Shown here: piece after piece, positions 16,031 through 25,008 of the stretch | How the letters are laid out: each line of letters begins with the position of its first letter | Position numbering within the stretch: the stretch's first letter is position 1 | Assembly: GCF_032193805.1 (NCBI RefSeq) | Contig: NZ_JAVBIK010000001.1 | Location: 1,943,001 to 2,007,000, forward strand | DNA length: 64,000 nucleotides | Reading direction: 5' to 3' | DNA from: Rhodoferax potami | GTDB lineage: Bacteria > Pseudomonadota > Gammaproteobacteria > Burkholderiales > Burkholderiaceae_C | Position numbers and translations under genes: made by a program | The notes under the pieces: generated by a model | The model's input: the letters and a program-made list of their open reading frames with translations, nothing else | Database searches by the model: none | Told to the model about the DNA's origin: nothing

Positions 16031-16795
16031 ATGCCAGCTACTCCTGCAGCGCAAACGCGTCAGACGTTTGAAATCAAAAGCGCTCAAATGAATCTGGTCG
16101 CTTTGCTGGTGAAGTCCGCAAACTTGGAAGCGTTGTCAGAAGAACTCGCGAAAGCTTTTGGACCTGCAGGTGAAACACCTGATTTTTTTGACAACGATGC
16201 GTTAGTCATTGATTTCTCACAGGTTCCCGACAATGAGCAGCCACGGGATCTTGTGAAATTCACTGCATTTCTCAAAAGCTGTCGTTTGACGCCTGTTGCT
16301 GTCCGTGGAGGTCACCCTGCATGGAAAGAGTTCGGCCTGAAAGCCGGTTTAGCAGAAGCTGAACAAGACGTGCAAGTGAGCAAACAAGTTACCAGACCGG
16401 TCGCAGCCAAAGAAACCGTTATTCAAGAAGTCATCCGGGAAGTACCCGGGCCTTCAACGATGGTGGTCGACAAGCCTTTGCGATCTGGACAAAAAGTCTA
16501 TGCAAGAGGCTGCGATCTTGTGGTGTTGGCCATCGTCAACCAAGGCGCTGAAGTGGTCGCTGACGGTAACATTCATGTGTATGCACCCTTGCGTGGCAAA
16601 GCCATGGCAGGTGCGCGTGGAAACACCAAAGCGAGAATCTTTGCTTTGCAATTGGAACCTGAACTGGTGTCTATCGCCGGGGTGTACCGCACCAGCGAAA
16701 ATCCTTTACCCAAAGACATCCACGGGAAAACCGCCCAGATTCGCTTGAGCGAAGATGGACAAGAAAAATTACTGATTGAAGCCCTCAAGGCTTAA
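16031..16795 (+). CDS. minC: Septum-site determining protein MinC
   Basis: A 254-residue inhibitor of FtsZ ring assembly. The N-terminal domain (about 10-105) begins FEIKSAQMNLVALLVKSANL. A linker rich in Val/Glu/Pro follows, then the C-terminal right-handed beta-helix (about 150-250) with RSGQKVYARGCDLVVLAIVNQGAEVVADGNIHVYAPLRGKAMAG, which binds MinD. It is the first gene of minCDE, with minD 31 bp downstream. The start is ATG 16031. MinCDE together place the division septum at mid-cell. Confidence 0.96.
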   Translation: MPATPAAQTRQTFEIKSAQMNLVALLVKSANLEALSEELAKAFGPAGETPDFFDNDALVIDFSQVPDNEQPRDLVKFTAFLKSCRLTPVAVRGGHPAWKEFGLKAGLAEAEQDVQVSKQVTRPVAAKETVIQEVIREVPGPSTMVVDKPLRSGQKVYARGCDLVVLAIVNQGAEVVADGNIHVYAPLRGKAMAGARGNTKARIFALQLEPELVSIAGVYRTSENPLPKDIHGKTAQIRLSEDGQEKLLIEALKA

Positions 16796-16826
16796 CGTTC
16801 CACACCTTTTGAAAGATTAGCTTTTC

Positions 16827-17642
16827 ATGACCAAGATCATTGTTGTCACATCAGGTAAAGGGGGCGTTGGAAAGACAACGACCAGCGCAAGTTTTGCAAC
16901 AGGTCTGGCGATGAGGGGCGCAAAAACAGCGGTTATCGACTTTGACGTGGGTTTACGGAATCTGGATCTGATCATGGGTTGCGAACGCCGCGTGGTGTAC
17001 GACCTGATCAATGTGATTCAGGGAGAAGCCAACCTGAACCAGGCGCTCATCAAAGACAAGCAGTGCGACAACCTTTACATCCTGGCAGCTTCGCAAACCC
17101 GGGACAAAGATGCACTGACCCAGGAAGGCGTAGAAAAAGTCCTGAAGGATTTATCCGCTTTGGATTTCGAATTCATCGTGTGCGATTCACCCGCCGGTAT
17201 TGAAACCGGTGCACTCATGGCGATGCATTTTGCCGATGAAGCCTTGGTGGTTACCAATCCTGAAGTGTCTTCTGTCCGGGATTCCGATCGTATTTTGGGA
17301 ATGCTGTCGAGCAAGACCAAACGCGCCATGGAAGGCGGAACGCCCATCAAAGAGCATTTGCTGATTACCCGCTACAACCCTGCGCGAGTCGATCAAGGAC
17401 AAATGTTGTCCTTGGACGATATCCAGGACATCTTGCGTATTCCTTTGATCGGCGTTATCCCCGAGAGCGAGTCTGTTTTGCAGGCATCGAACCAGGGTGT
17501 TCCTGCCGTTCACATGCAAGGCAGTGATGTGTCAGAGGCTTACAAAGACGTGATTGACCGTTTCTTGGGCACTGACAAGCCGATGCGTTTTACAGAAGCA
17601 CCCAAACAAAGTCTGCTGAAACGCTTGTTTGGAGGCAAGTAA
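16827..17642 (+). CDS. minD: Septum-site determining ATPase MinD
   Basis: A 271-residue ParA/MinD ATPase. The deviant Walker A is [10 protein letters not shown] (about 10-19) with the signature lysine, switch I lies around [17 protein letters not shown], and Walker B is in [14 protein letters not shown]. The C-terminal amphipathic membrane-targeting helix is [14 protein letters not shown]-bound MinD recruits MinC to the membrane and is released by MinE. It sits between minC and minE in one operon and is full length. Confidence 0.98.
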   Translation: MTKIIVVTSGKGGVGKTTTSASFATGLAMRGAKTAVIDFDVGLRNLDLIMGCERRVVYDLINVIQGEANLNQALIKDKQCDNLYILAASQTRDKDALTQEGVEKVLKDLSALDFEFIVCDSPAGIETGALMAMHFADEALVVTNPEVSSVRDSDRILGMLSSKTKRAMEGGTPIKEHLLITRYNPARVDQGQMLSLDDIQDILRIPLIGVIPESESVLQASNQGVPAVHMQGSDVSEAYKDVIDRFLGTDKPMRFTEAPKQSLLKRLFGGK

Positions 17643-17646
17643 GGCC

Positions 17647-17907
17647 ATGTCACTTCTTTCCTTTTTGCTTGGTGAAAAGAAAAAAACTGCAAGTGTTGCC
17701 AAAGAGCGTTTGCAAATTATTCTTGCCCACGAACGCAGCGGCCGCAATGCCGCCGAACCGGATTACCTGCCTGCGTTACAACGTGACTTGGTCGCCGTTA
17801 TCAGCAAATACATCCATATCAATCCGGATGACATCAAAGTGCATCTGGAGCGCCAGGACAATCTTGAGGTTTTGGAAGTCAAGATCGAACTGCCTGACGC
17901 TCGTTAA
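17647..17907 (+). CDS. minE: Cell division topological specificity factor MinE
   Basis: An 86-residue protein. The N-terminal membrane-targeting and MinD-binding segment is [30 protein letters not shown]; the C-terminal dimerisation domain follows ([29 protein letters not shown]). It stimulates MinD ATPase and drives pole-to-pole oscillation. ATG 17647 follows the minD stop by 4 nt, with AAGGC upstream; an earlier GTG at 17629 overlaps minD and adds no family sequence. It ends 5 nt before the convergent Lrp gene. Confidence 0.97.
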   Translation: MSLLSFLLGEKKKTASVAKERLQIILAHERSGRNAAEPDYLPALQRDLVAVISKYIHINPDDIKVHLERQDNLEVLEVKIELPDAR

Positions 17908-17912
17908 GCGAT

Positions 17913-18377
17913 TCAAGTCACCGGCAGAGCGGTTCTGTCGATGACGCGGCGCAAGACAAAACTGGAGTGCACACCGGTAACGCCGTCGATACGGGTGAGC
18001 TTGTTGAGCAGCAAGGCTTGGTAATGGTCCATGTCCTTGACGGCGACTTTGATCTGGTAATCCGCATCCTGTCCGGTGATCAACAGGCACTCCAACACTT
18101 CCGGCAGGACTGCAACACTGGCCTCGAAGTTGGCAAAACGCTCCGGTGTGTGCCGATCCATGGAAATGTGTACGAGCGCTATCAGTGATAGGCCCAGCTT
18201 TTTGGCGTCCAGCATCGCCCTGTACCCCAGAATCAAACCAGACTCTTCCAAAGCGCGGACGCGGCGCAAACACGGTGATGGAGACAAACCAATGCGGTCC
18301 GCAAGGTCTTGATTGGCAATACGGCCATCTACTTGGAGAATTTCCAAAATTTGCTGGTCATAGCGATCTATATTCAT
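17913..18377 (-). CDS. Lrp/AsnC-family transcriptional regulator
   Basis: A 154-residue regulator. The N-terminal HTH (about 1-60) contains ILEILQVDGRIANQDLADRIGLSPSPCLRRVRALEE, and a C-terminal RAM/ligand-binding domain follows (ECLLITGQDADYQIKVAVKD, then TRIDGVTGVHSSFVLRRV). ATG 18377 (MNIDRYDQQ) fits the family start; an in-frame ATG at 18395 is possible but lacks a ribosome site. Family members sense amino acids. The target is not obvious; the regulator is convergent with minE and divergent from the flavin-binding protein gene at 18624. Confidence 0.9.
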   Translation of the reverse strand: MNIDRYDQQILEILQVDGRIANQDLADRIGLSPSPCLRRVRALEESGLILGYRAMLDAKKLGLSLIALVHISMDRHTPERFANFEASVAVLPEVLECLLITGQDADYQIKVAVKDMDHYQALLLNKLTRIDGVTGVHSSFVLRRVIDRTALPVT

Positions 18378-18395
18378 TGGATTCCAATTTTTCAT

Positions 18396-18623
18396 TGATT
18401 ATTGAAATATTGTGCCATTAGTACACGAAATCTCTGCAATTACGCTATAACCTGACTCACCCTCAGTTTTACACTTTAGCCATGGATTGAACAACGATCC
18501 TGTTGAACAAAGTGATCCGATCAAGATCGCTTTTTCGGGAAATTTGCAAACCGGATGACCCATAAAAAATCCCCTGACCTCCACCCGGAGTCAGGGCATT
18601 TTTTTTGCCGCTAGGATGTCAGC
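18396..18623 (+). promoter_or_regulatory. Leader region with possible attenuator before the flavin-binding protein gene
   Basis: A 228-bp divergent spacer. A TATAAC-like -10 (about 18445-18450) precedes CCTGACTC (18451-18458), which can pair with GAGTCAGG (18588-18595), the right arm of a terminator-like hairpin at 18572-18608. Between them are a direct repeat TTGAACAA...GATCC (18487-18500 and 18503-18517) and GATC-rich sequence. No known riboswitch core was recognised. Attenuation is inferred from geometry only. Confidence 0.45.
18572..18608 (+). terminator. Terminator-like hairpin just before the 18624 gene
   Basis: Left arm CCCTGACCTCC, right arm GGAGTCAGGG, then T-rich CATTTTTTTT. A-tract on the left flank would let it work in both directions. 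It lies 15-50 nt upstream of the ATG at 18624, where no upstream plus-strand gene needs terminating. Confidence 0.7.
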
Positions 18624-19109
18624 ATGACTGAACAAGCTCCTTACCAGACAGTTTTGCAAAATCTACTGTTTCAGCAACGGGTTGCTGCCTTGGGGACCGT
18701 GGACGAACACGCGGGTCCACAGGTATCGATGGTGCCGTTTGCCCTGGATCGCGAAACGGGTCATTTGGTTATCCATGTAAGTACCTTGTCCACGCATACA
18801 GCCAACTTGAGAAAACAAGCATCAGCTGGCTTGATGGTCATGCAGCCAGAACAAGCCGGCACAGGCGTTCATGCGCTGCCTCGCGTCTCACTGCAAGTGG
18901 AGGCTAGTTTTGTGGACCATGATGCGGCACTCTATGGGCAAACGAAAGAAATCTATACCAACCGGTTTCCGGACATGGCATTCATGACCGATTTCACTGA
19001 TTTTTCACTGGTACGTCTGGTTCCACGATCCGTACGCCTGATTTCAGGCTTTGGGGCAGCCCGAAAAATTGAACTTTCGCAATGGATGGGCGCTGTTGTC
19101 CCAGATTAG
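18624..19109 (+). CDS. Pyridoxamine 5'-phosphate oxidase-like FMN-binding protein
   Basis: A 161-residue protein of the PNPOx-like split-barrel family (HugZ-type N-domain). Typical segments are YQTVLQNLLFQQRVAALGTVDEHAGPQVSMVPFALD, then LVIHVSTLSTHTANLRKQASAGLMV and a C-terminal LVPRSVRLISGFGAARKI. Members bind FMN and act on haem, F420 or unknown substrates; it is too short to name the reaction. ATG 18624 lies directly behind a terminator-like hairpin, with TAGGA 8-12 nt upstream. It is convergent with, and overlaps by 4 bp, the amidotransferase gene. Confidence 0.85.
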   Translation: MTEQAPYQTVLQNLLFQQRVAALGTVDEHAGPQVSMVPFALDRETGHLVIHVSTLSTHTANLRKQASAGLMVMQPEQAGTGVHALPRVSLQVEASFVDHDAALYGQTKEIYTNRFPDMAFMTDFTDFSLVRLVPRSVRLISGFGAARKIELSQWMGAVVPD

Positions 19110-19813
19110 GCTTGTTCAATAAACTTGACCATCACTCTGGCAAAGTCCTGGCCTTCATGTCCGTGCTCTAAGCTCTCCATACTCTCTGCGTAATGGGCTT
19201 CGCCCAAGACGTGTTTGCGTTTATTCAGCAGATAGGCGCTGTAATCTTCCACAAACTCCGGATGCGGCTGTATGCACAGCACCTCATCCCCTTTCGCGTA
19301 CGCCGCAATCGGGCAGCGGTCACTGCTGGCTAGTAGGCGAGCACCTTCCGGCAACTCCAGAACTTGATCTTGATGGCTTGCCAACAAGGCAAACTGCTCC
19401 CGGCCACTAGCTGCGAAATCTGCGTCATGCCACTGGTAGGTGTTGCGACCAGTCACCCAGCCTTGAGGAGCCCTTGCCACCTTGGCTCCAAGACAATAAG
19501 CAATTAATTGATGGCCAAAACAGATACCCAGCAATTTGGTGTCGGTTTTCAGGAGTTCGGTAAGCCGACGACGCAGCTCGACGACCCAAGCTTCATCAGA
19601 AAATGAATCGGCTTTGCTGCCAGTTAACAAGACAGCGTCGTAATCGTCAAAAGAGGCAGGGTATTGCTGGAGGGGCGTGCTGAAATGATCCATCGCCCAG
19701 TCTGTTGCGCCCGCTTGACGCAAAACCTTTTCCAGCATCGCGCCGTAGCTACGATAGGTTGGAACCAGTGCTTCGTCGATTGTGTCGTTGTCCAGAATAC
19801 AAATTTTCATCAT
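19106..19813 (-). CDS. Class I glutamine amidotransferase-like protein
   Basis: About 235 residues of a GATase1 domain. The nucleophile elbow is LGICFGHQLIAYCLG, and the His/Glu pair is in QPHPEFVEDY, so the Cys-His-Glu triad is intact. Such stand-alone proteins resemble the GMP synthase amidotransferase or gamma-glutamyl hydrolases of the PuuD class; the true substrate is unknown. ATG 19813 (followed by a second ATG) is chosen because AGGCGAG precedes it; reading back to 19894 adds 27 residues with no family character. Confidence 0.82.
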   Translation of the reverse strand: MMKICILDNDTIDEALVPTYRSYGAMLEKVLRQAGATDWAMDHFSTPLQQYPASFDDYDAVLLTGSKADSFSDEAWVVELRRRLTELLKTDTKLLGICFGHQLIAYCLGAKVARAPQGWVTGRNTYQWHDADFAASGREQFALLASHQDQVLELPEGARLLASSDRCPIAAYAKGDEVLCIQPHPEFVEDYSAYLLNKRKHVLGEAHYAESMESLEHGHEGQDFARVMVKFIEQA

Positions 19814-20349
19814 CTCGCCTGTCGCTGTTTCACTAAGAAAACCACACCCAATCGGCCGGGAATCGCCGCCGAATATCGCTTTTGAGCGCTCCATGCTACA
19901 TTAGCGAGTCGCCAAAAAGCGATTGGCAGTGTGAATGCGTGATGCAAAAACACAATTCTCCCGGCTGTGGAGAGTCCAATCCGGCTCCAATAAAGCCACT
20001 TGCAGCGATAGATTCCACGAACCGGCAGCTTTTCTCCTCGTGAGCACTTTGCCTCTGCTGTGGCCAGCGTGTTTGTATTTTATTGATTCAGAACCGAAAT
20101 TAGATTGACGATTTGCATCCAGTCATCACCGGCAAACACCGCATTGTTGCCCGCATCCAGTCACATTGTGTTGGAAGGCAGCTGCACAAGTACCGATCGT
20201 GAGCGTTAACGCATCAACCGATCGAATCATGCGCAATCACGACAAATTTTTCACGCTGGATGCAGCTGCAGTCGCTGCAATCGCATCAAGCAATCTTGGG
20301 GTTCTGGCCTTGTCGGTCCCCGGTAATACATAAGTTCAGAGGACGTTAT
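19814..20349. other. Gene-free region upstream of infA
   Basis: 536 bp with no convincing gene. It should hold the amidotransferase promoter (minus) and the infA promoter (plus). A 34-codon reading frame at 20229-20333 ([20 protein letters not shown]...) ends 16 nt before infA; it could be a leader peptide but has no supporting ribosome site. Short GATCG/CGATC repeats around 20194-20225 are the only other pattern seen. Confidence 0.4.
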
Positions 20350-20598
20350 ATGGCTAAAGAAGATCTGATTGAAATGATGGGCGTAGTGAACGAAGTTCTG
20401 CCCGATACGCGTTTTCGCGTGACTCTGGATAACGGTCACCAGCTGATCGCTTATTCGGCGGGCAAGATGCGCAAGAACCACATCCGCATTTTGGCGGGTG
20501 ACCGTGTGTCCCTGGAATTGTCTCCTTACGACTTGAGCAAGGGTCGTATCAACTTCCGCCACATCGAAGGCCGCGGCCCGATGACCCCACGTCGCTGA
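20350..20598 (+). CDS. infA: Translation initiation factor IF-1
   Basis: An 82-residue single OB-fold protein that binds the ribosomal A site during initiation. It begins [20 protein letters not shown], followed by [32 protein letters not shown] and [12 protein letters not shown]. It exceeds the usual 72 residues by a C-terminal tail, [11 protein letters not shown], typical of the second, stand-alone infA of betaproteobacteria. AGAGGA lies 8-13 nt before ATG 20350. A separate infA in the ribosomal-protein operon is expected elsewhere in the genome. Confidence 0.95.
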   Translation: MAKEDLIEMMGVVNEVLPDTRFRVTLDNGHQLIAYSAGKMRKNHIRILAGDRVSLELSPYDLSKGRINFRHIEGRGPMTPRR

Positions 20599-20810
20599 TC
20601 AGCGCAAAAGGAACCGGCCGCAAAGCGCTTTTTGGAGCGTTCAGGCCGGTACTTCAGTTCTTTTGTGTCTCTGTCCATTTTGATTGGTGGAGGAGCGCAA
20701 AAGCATGAATTCGTATGGGCCCTCACCCATACTCGACCGGGTGCAATGCCCTGGTCTACGGATTCAAGGCTATGTTCACCGTAGAATCCCCTTTCCAATT
20801 TGCTCCTGAT

Positions 20811-20858
20811 TTGATAGCATTTCGCGCAGATTTCATGAGAGCTAGGACCTGATTTGGC
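20811..20858. repeat. Dispersed hairpin repeat, copy 3
   Basis: Reads TTGATAGCATTTCGCGCAGATTTCATGAGAGCTAGGACCTGATTTGGC with a few changes from the consensus. It ends exactly where the stop codon of the chemoreceptor gene (20859-20861) begins. Confidence 0.75.
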
Positions 20859-22226
20859 TCATAACTTGAAGGTTGCCACCACCTGTACTAGGTCATTGGC
20901 CTGACTTTTCAGGCTGCTGGCTGCGGCCGCCATTTCCTCCGCCAAAGCGGCGTTCTGTTGGGTAGCCTGGTCCATCTGGGTAACCGCTTCTCCGACTTGG
21001 GAGACACCGGCACTCTGTTCAGAGCTCGCCGCGCTGATGGCTCCCATGATGTCGGTCACCCGCCGGATGCTGCTGACGACTTCGGTTATGGTCTCGCCGG
21101 CCTTGTCCACCAGGCTGCTGCCCTGCTCTACCCGCTCCACACTGGCGTTGATCAGACTCTTGATTTCTTTGGCGGCTTCGGCGCTGCGGCCGGCGAGTAA
21201 ACGGACTTCGGAAGCTACCACCGCAAAGCCTCTTCCCTGCTCACCGGCCCTGGCCGCTTCGACCGCGGCATTCAGGGCCAGAATGTTGGTCTGGAAAGCG
21301 ATGCCGTCAATCACGCTGATGATGTCTGCAATTCTGCGGCTGGACTCGTTGATGCCTTTCATCGTCTCCACCACTTCTCCACCTTGAATAGCCACGGTAG
21401 GCGCATTCATGGCCAACTGATTGGCTTGGCGGGCAGAGTCGGCGTTTTGTTTGACGGTGGAGTCGAGTTCTTCCATAGAAGCTGCGGTTTCTTCCAAGGC
21501 GCTGGCTTGTTTTTCGGTGCGGGTACTCAGATCATGGTTGCCTTGGGCAATCTCAGAACTGGCGGTGGCGACGGATTCGGAGCCTGAGCGCACTTGGTAG
21601 ACGACGCTGGCCAGTTTGGCTTGCATTCGCTGTAACGCAGCCAGCAGTTGACCTGTCTCGTTCATCGAATCCACGGTGATGGTCTTAGACAAATCACCGT
21701 CTGCGATGTTGTCAGCCAAATCGATCACCGTCGATATGGGCCTGGTCACCGACTTTGTGACCCACAAGGTGGCGAAAACTGCAGCGATCGCACCCACCAG
21801 CAAGGCCGTGAGCATAGAGACACGCGCGGTATGGAAGCTTTTCTCGGTTTTGCTGCTGGCCGTCGTCGCACCGGTTTGGTTGTATTCCGAGATCTTTTTG
21901 ATTGTGAAAATGATCTTGTCAAACAAGACTTTGCTGTCTCCCTCCAGCAGTTCGCGGGCCGGAAACTTTTCGCGTTTGGTGGACATGTCTATCAACTGCG
22001 CATGAAGTGCCTCATACGCTTTCCAATCTGTTTCCAAATCAGCGAACAGGGCTTTTTCGTCAGGTTCGTTCACCAGCTTGCCGTATTCCTGGCGTGTGGC
22101 CTCGACGGTCGCTACTGCTTGCGAAGCCAACTTGTCGATGCGCTCTATGGCACCTTCATCGGTGTTGAGCACGTGCTGGCTTTCCCATGCCCGCAAATCC
22201 GCCAAGCCCGCTTTGACATCTCCCAT
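20859..22226 (-). pseudogene. Methyl-accepting chemotaxis protein, 5'-truncated
   Basis: The remaining 455 residues contain the second half of a four-helix-bundle sensor domain, one membrane helix (about 137-158), a HAMP domain ([22 protein letters not shown]) and a complete signalling hairpin with [38 protein letters not shown]. What is missing is the N-terminal cytoplasmic tail, first membrane helix and first sensor helix. In frame upstream of the ATG the family-like sequence continues (TNWLPTIGL) back to a TAA only 16 codons away, right behind the terminator of the dehydratase gene. No ribosome site precedes ATG 22226. The signalling tip also seems short by a few residues (GGEVVETM against the usual GGEVVGQVVETM). 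Probably a deletion remnant; if made, its topology would be abnormal. Confidence 0.75.
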
Positions 22227-22292
22227 CAGGCCGATAGTGGGTAGCCAATTGGTAGTGATAGCAGGGCCAAATTAGCAAGCGTCGCAACGACG

Positions 22293-22334
22293 AAAAAGGC
22301 CCATAACAACGGTGATTCCGTCGCTATGGGCCTT
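22293..22334 (-). terminator. Terminator of the sugar-acid dehydratase gene
   Basis: On the minus strand AAGGCCCATA (22334-22325) pairs with TATGGGCCTT (22305-22296) and is followed by TTTTT. It ends the dehydratase transcript about 25 nt after its stop. Confidence 0.85.
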
Positions 22335-22359
22335 CAAGGCTTCAAACAGTAGGCAATTT

Positions 22360-24084
22360 TTAGTGGGAATCGCGCGGAACAGCCGCTCCACTTCCGCCCA
22401 CCAAAAAGTCTAGGTCAGCACCCAAGTGCGCTTGCTGTACGGTCTCGACATAGAGCTTGTACCAACCGCGTTTCGGCTTTTCAGGCGATTTCCACAGGGC
22501 CAAGCGGCGCGCGAGTTCTTCGTCCGAAATTTCGAGATGCAGTTTGCGCTCCGGTACATTGAGTTCAATCATGTCGCCGTTTTGCACGACGGCCAACGGG
22601 CCGCCAGCTGCCGCTTCCGGAGAGGTGTGCAAAACCGTCGTGCCGTAAGCGGTACCACTCATGCGCGCATCGGAAATGCGGACCATATCGGTAATGCCCT
22701 TTTTGAGCACCTTGGGTGGCAGGGGCATATTGCCCACTTCCGCCATGCCGGGGTAACCGCGCGGGCCACAGTTCTTCAACACCATGACACTGTTTTCATC
22801 GATGTCCAAGTCCGGGTCATCAATCTTGGCGTGGAATTCTTCAATCGATTCAAACACCACGGCGGGCCCACGGTGTTGCAGCAAATGTTTGGACGCTGCA
22901 GATGGTTTGATCACGGCGCCATTAGGGGCCAAATTGCCACGGACCACCGCAATGCCGGCTGCCGGCATGAAAGGATCGTCGACGGTTTTGATCACGTCCC
23001 GGTTGTAGCAAGGGGCGTTGGCTACGTTTTCGCGGATGGTTTTTCCGTTTACTGTGAGCGCATCCCCGTGCAGCATCGGCAGAATTTCGCGCATCACGGC
23101 GGGCAAGCCGCCGGCGTAGCAAAAATCTTCCATCAGGTACTTGCCCGACGGTTGCAGGTTCAGGATGTTGTTGACTTCGGAGCCCAGCTTGTCGAAGTCC
23201 TCGAGCTTCAGATCGACGCCGATGCGTCCGGCAATTGCCAACAAGTGAATGACTGCGTTGGTGGAGCCCCCAATAGCCGCATTGGTGCGGATCGCATTCT
23301 CAAACGCCTGTCGCGTCAGGATCTGCGACATCTTGATGTCTTGCTTGACCATTTCTACGATGCGGCGGCCTGTCAATTGGGCCAGGCGTTTGCGGCGTGT
23401 ATCCGCGGCAGGAATGGCTGCATTTTCAGGCAGTGCCATGCCCAGCGCTTCAACCATGCTGGCCATGGTGGACGCAGTTCCCATCGTCATGCAGGTGCCG
23501 CTAGAACGGTGCATGTCGCTCTCGCAAGACGAAAACTCCGCCATCGTCATCTCACCGGCGCGCACCATTTCCGACATTTGCCAGACACCTGTGCCGGAGC
23601 CCACATCTTTCCCACGGAACTTGCCGTTAAGCATGGGGCCGCCCGACAAACCGATGGTCGGCAGGTCACAGCTGGCTGCACCCATCATCAAAGAGGGGGT
23701 TGTCTTGTCGCAACCCATGAGCAGCACTACGCCGTCAATCGGGTTGCCACGGATACTTTCTTCAACATCCATCGATGCCAGATTGCGGAACAACATGGCC
23801 GTGGGGCGCAGTTGGGTTTCACCGAGAGACATCACTGGAAACTCGAGCGGGAAACCGCCGGCCTCATACACTCCGCGCTTGACGAATTCCGCCAACTCAC
23901 GGAAGTGGCCATTGCAAGGAGTTAACTCGCTCCAGGTGTTGCAAATGCCGATGATCGGACGGCCATCCAGCAAGTCGTGGGGGTAGCCTTGGTTCTTGAT
24001 CCAGCTACGGTGCACAAAACCATCGCGGTCCTGGCGGCCGAACCATGCTTGGCTGCGGCGAAATGGGGGTTTTTCGGAATCCAT
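22360..24084 (-). CDS. Sugar-acid dehydratase (IlvD/Edd family; pentonate dehydratase)
   Basis: A 574-residue Fe-S dehydratase. Cluster and Mg-site motifs are CNTWSELTPCNGH, LLMGCDKTTPSLMMGA and SSGTCMTMGTASTMAS. The subgroup and length match L-arabonate/D-xylonate dehydratases rather than IlvD of branched-chain synthesis (LTPCNGHFRELAEFVKRGVYEAGGFPLEFPVMSLGE). It would turn the pentonate into 2-keto-3-deoxy-pentonate, feeding the enzymes at 30031 and 32170. ATG 24084 has AGAGG upstream; an in-frame ATG at 24150 adds an unrelated Cys/Pro-rich leader. It is divergent from the sugar dehydrogenase, with a perfect GGAGGCA/TGCCTCC palindrome in its 5' region (24104-24118). Confidence 0.88.
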   Translation of the reverse strand: MDSEKPPFRRSQAWFGRQDRDGFVHRSWIKNQGYPHDLLDGRPIIGICNTWSELTPCNGHFRELAEFVKRGVYEAGGFPLEFPVMSLGETQLRPTAMLFRNLASMDVEESIRGNPIDGVVLLMGCDKTTPSLMMGAASCDLPTIGLSGGPMLNGKFRGKDVGSGTGVWQMSEMVRAGEMTMAEFSSCESDMHRSSGTCMTMGTASTMASMVEALGMALPENAAIPAADTRRKRLAQLTGRRIVEMVKQDIKMSQILTRQAFENAIRTNAAIGGSTNAVIHLLAIAGRIGVDLKLEDFDKLGSEVNNILNLQPSGKYLMEDFCYAGGLPAVMREILPMLHGDALTVNGKTIRENVANAPCYNRDVIKTVDDPFMPAAGIAVVRGNLAPNGAVIKPSAASKHLLQHRGPAVVFESIEEFHAKIDDPDLDIDENSVMVLKNCGPRGYPGMAEVGNMPLPPKVLKKGITDMVRISDARMSGTAYGTTVLHTSPEAAAGGPLAVVQNGDMIELNVPERKLHLEISDEELARRLALWKSPEKPKRGWYKLYVETVQQAHLGADLDFLVGGSGAAVPRDSH

Positions 24085-24216
24085 GGTTTGCCTCTTTATA
24101 GGTGGAGGCAGTGCCTCCGGTTCTTGACAGCAGGCATGGTAACAATGCACAGTGATAATAGAAAATGAATTTAGAGACAGTTCATATATCTATATTGCAA
24201 TCAAATTTGAGAAAAA

Positions 24217-24996
24217 ATGATGTCAGACCCCACAAAACTCGCCCGTTATCTCAGTCTGGAAGGTAAAAACGTTTTCATTACCGGTGGTGGCACCGGTATC
24301 GGCGCTGCCATCGTCGCCGCCTTTGTGGAGCAAGGTGCCCATGTGGCCTTTGTGGACGTAGCCGAGGCGGAAAGCCGCGCACTAGCGGCGAAGCTGGCAA
24401 ATGGCAGCAAGGCAAAAATCTGGTGGCGCACCTGTGACGTGCGCGATGTGGCGGCGCTCCAGGCTGCAACCCACGATGCCGCCCGCGAACTGGGTGACTT
24501 TTCGGTATTGGTGAACAATGTGGCGCGTGACGATCGCCATACGTTGGAATCGGTGACCCCCGAATATTGGGATGAGCGCATGTCGGTCAATCAGCGCCCG
24601 GCATTTTTTGCGATTCAGTCTCTGGTGCCCGGTATGAAGCGGCTCGGTGGCGGCTCCATCATCAATCTCGGCTCCACCGGCTGGCAAACCAAAGGGAGCG
24701 GCTACCCCTGCTACGCGATTGCCAAATCGTCTGTGAACGGCTTGACCCGGGGTTTGGCAGATAGCCTGGGCGCTGATCGCATCCGCATCAATACCGTGTC
24801 GCCCGGCTGGGTGATGACAGAGCGCCAGATCAGCATGTGGCTCAATGCCGAAGGCGAAGCCGACATCCAGCGCAATCAGTGTTTGCCGGACAAGCTTCAA
24901 CCATCTGATGTTGCGCGCATGGTCCTGTTCCTCGCGTCGGACGACGGCGCCATGTGCACCGCCCAGGAATTCAAAGTCGACGCAGGCTGGAACTAA
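24217..24996 (+). CDS. Short-chain dehydrogenase, D-xylose 1-dehydrogenase (XylB)-like
   Basis: A 259-residue NAD(P)-dependent SDR. The cofactor motif is TGGGTGIGA (about 22-30), NNVARDD replaces the usual NNAG, and the catalytic Ser, Tyr and Lys are in LGSTGWQTKGSGYPCYAIAK. Segments such as NDDRH-like ARDDRHTLESVTPEYWDER closely resemble Caulobacter XylB as I recall it, which oxidises D-xylose to xylonolactone; L-arabinose is an alternative. ATG at 24217 or the adjacent ATG at 24220 are both possible. It is divergent from the dehydratase and adjacent to the GbpR-like regulator, placing it at the top of the oxidative pentose route. Confidence 0.83.
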   Translation: MMSDPTKLARYLSLEGKNVFITGGGTGIGAAIVAAFVEQGAHVAFVDVAEAESRALAAKLANGSKAKIWWRTCDVRDVAALQAATHDAARELGDFSVLVNNVARDDRHTLESVTPEYWDERMSVNQRPAFFAIQSLVPGMKRLGGGSIINLGSTGWQTKGSGYPCYAIAKSSVNGLTRGLADSLGADRIRINTVSPGWVMTERQISMWLNAEGEADIQRNQCLPDKLQPSDVARMVLFLASDDGAMCTAQEFKVDAGWN

Positions 24997-25008
24997 GCCC
25001 CGCAGGGC

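Noticed and set aside
18396..18571. FMN riboswitch upstream of the flavin-binding protein gene
   Set aside because: The conserved RFN core sequence is not present; only a generic attenuator geometry is seen.
20229..20333. 34-codon frame just upstream of infA
   Set aside because: Could be a leader peptide, but it has no ribosome site and no recognisable pattern, so it is mentioned only in the intergenic entry.
22426..23925. 499-codon frame opposite the sugar-acid dehydratase
   Set aside because: His/Arg/Gln-rich shadow of a well-supported Fe-S dehydratase gene.
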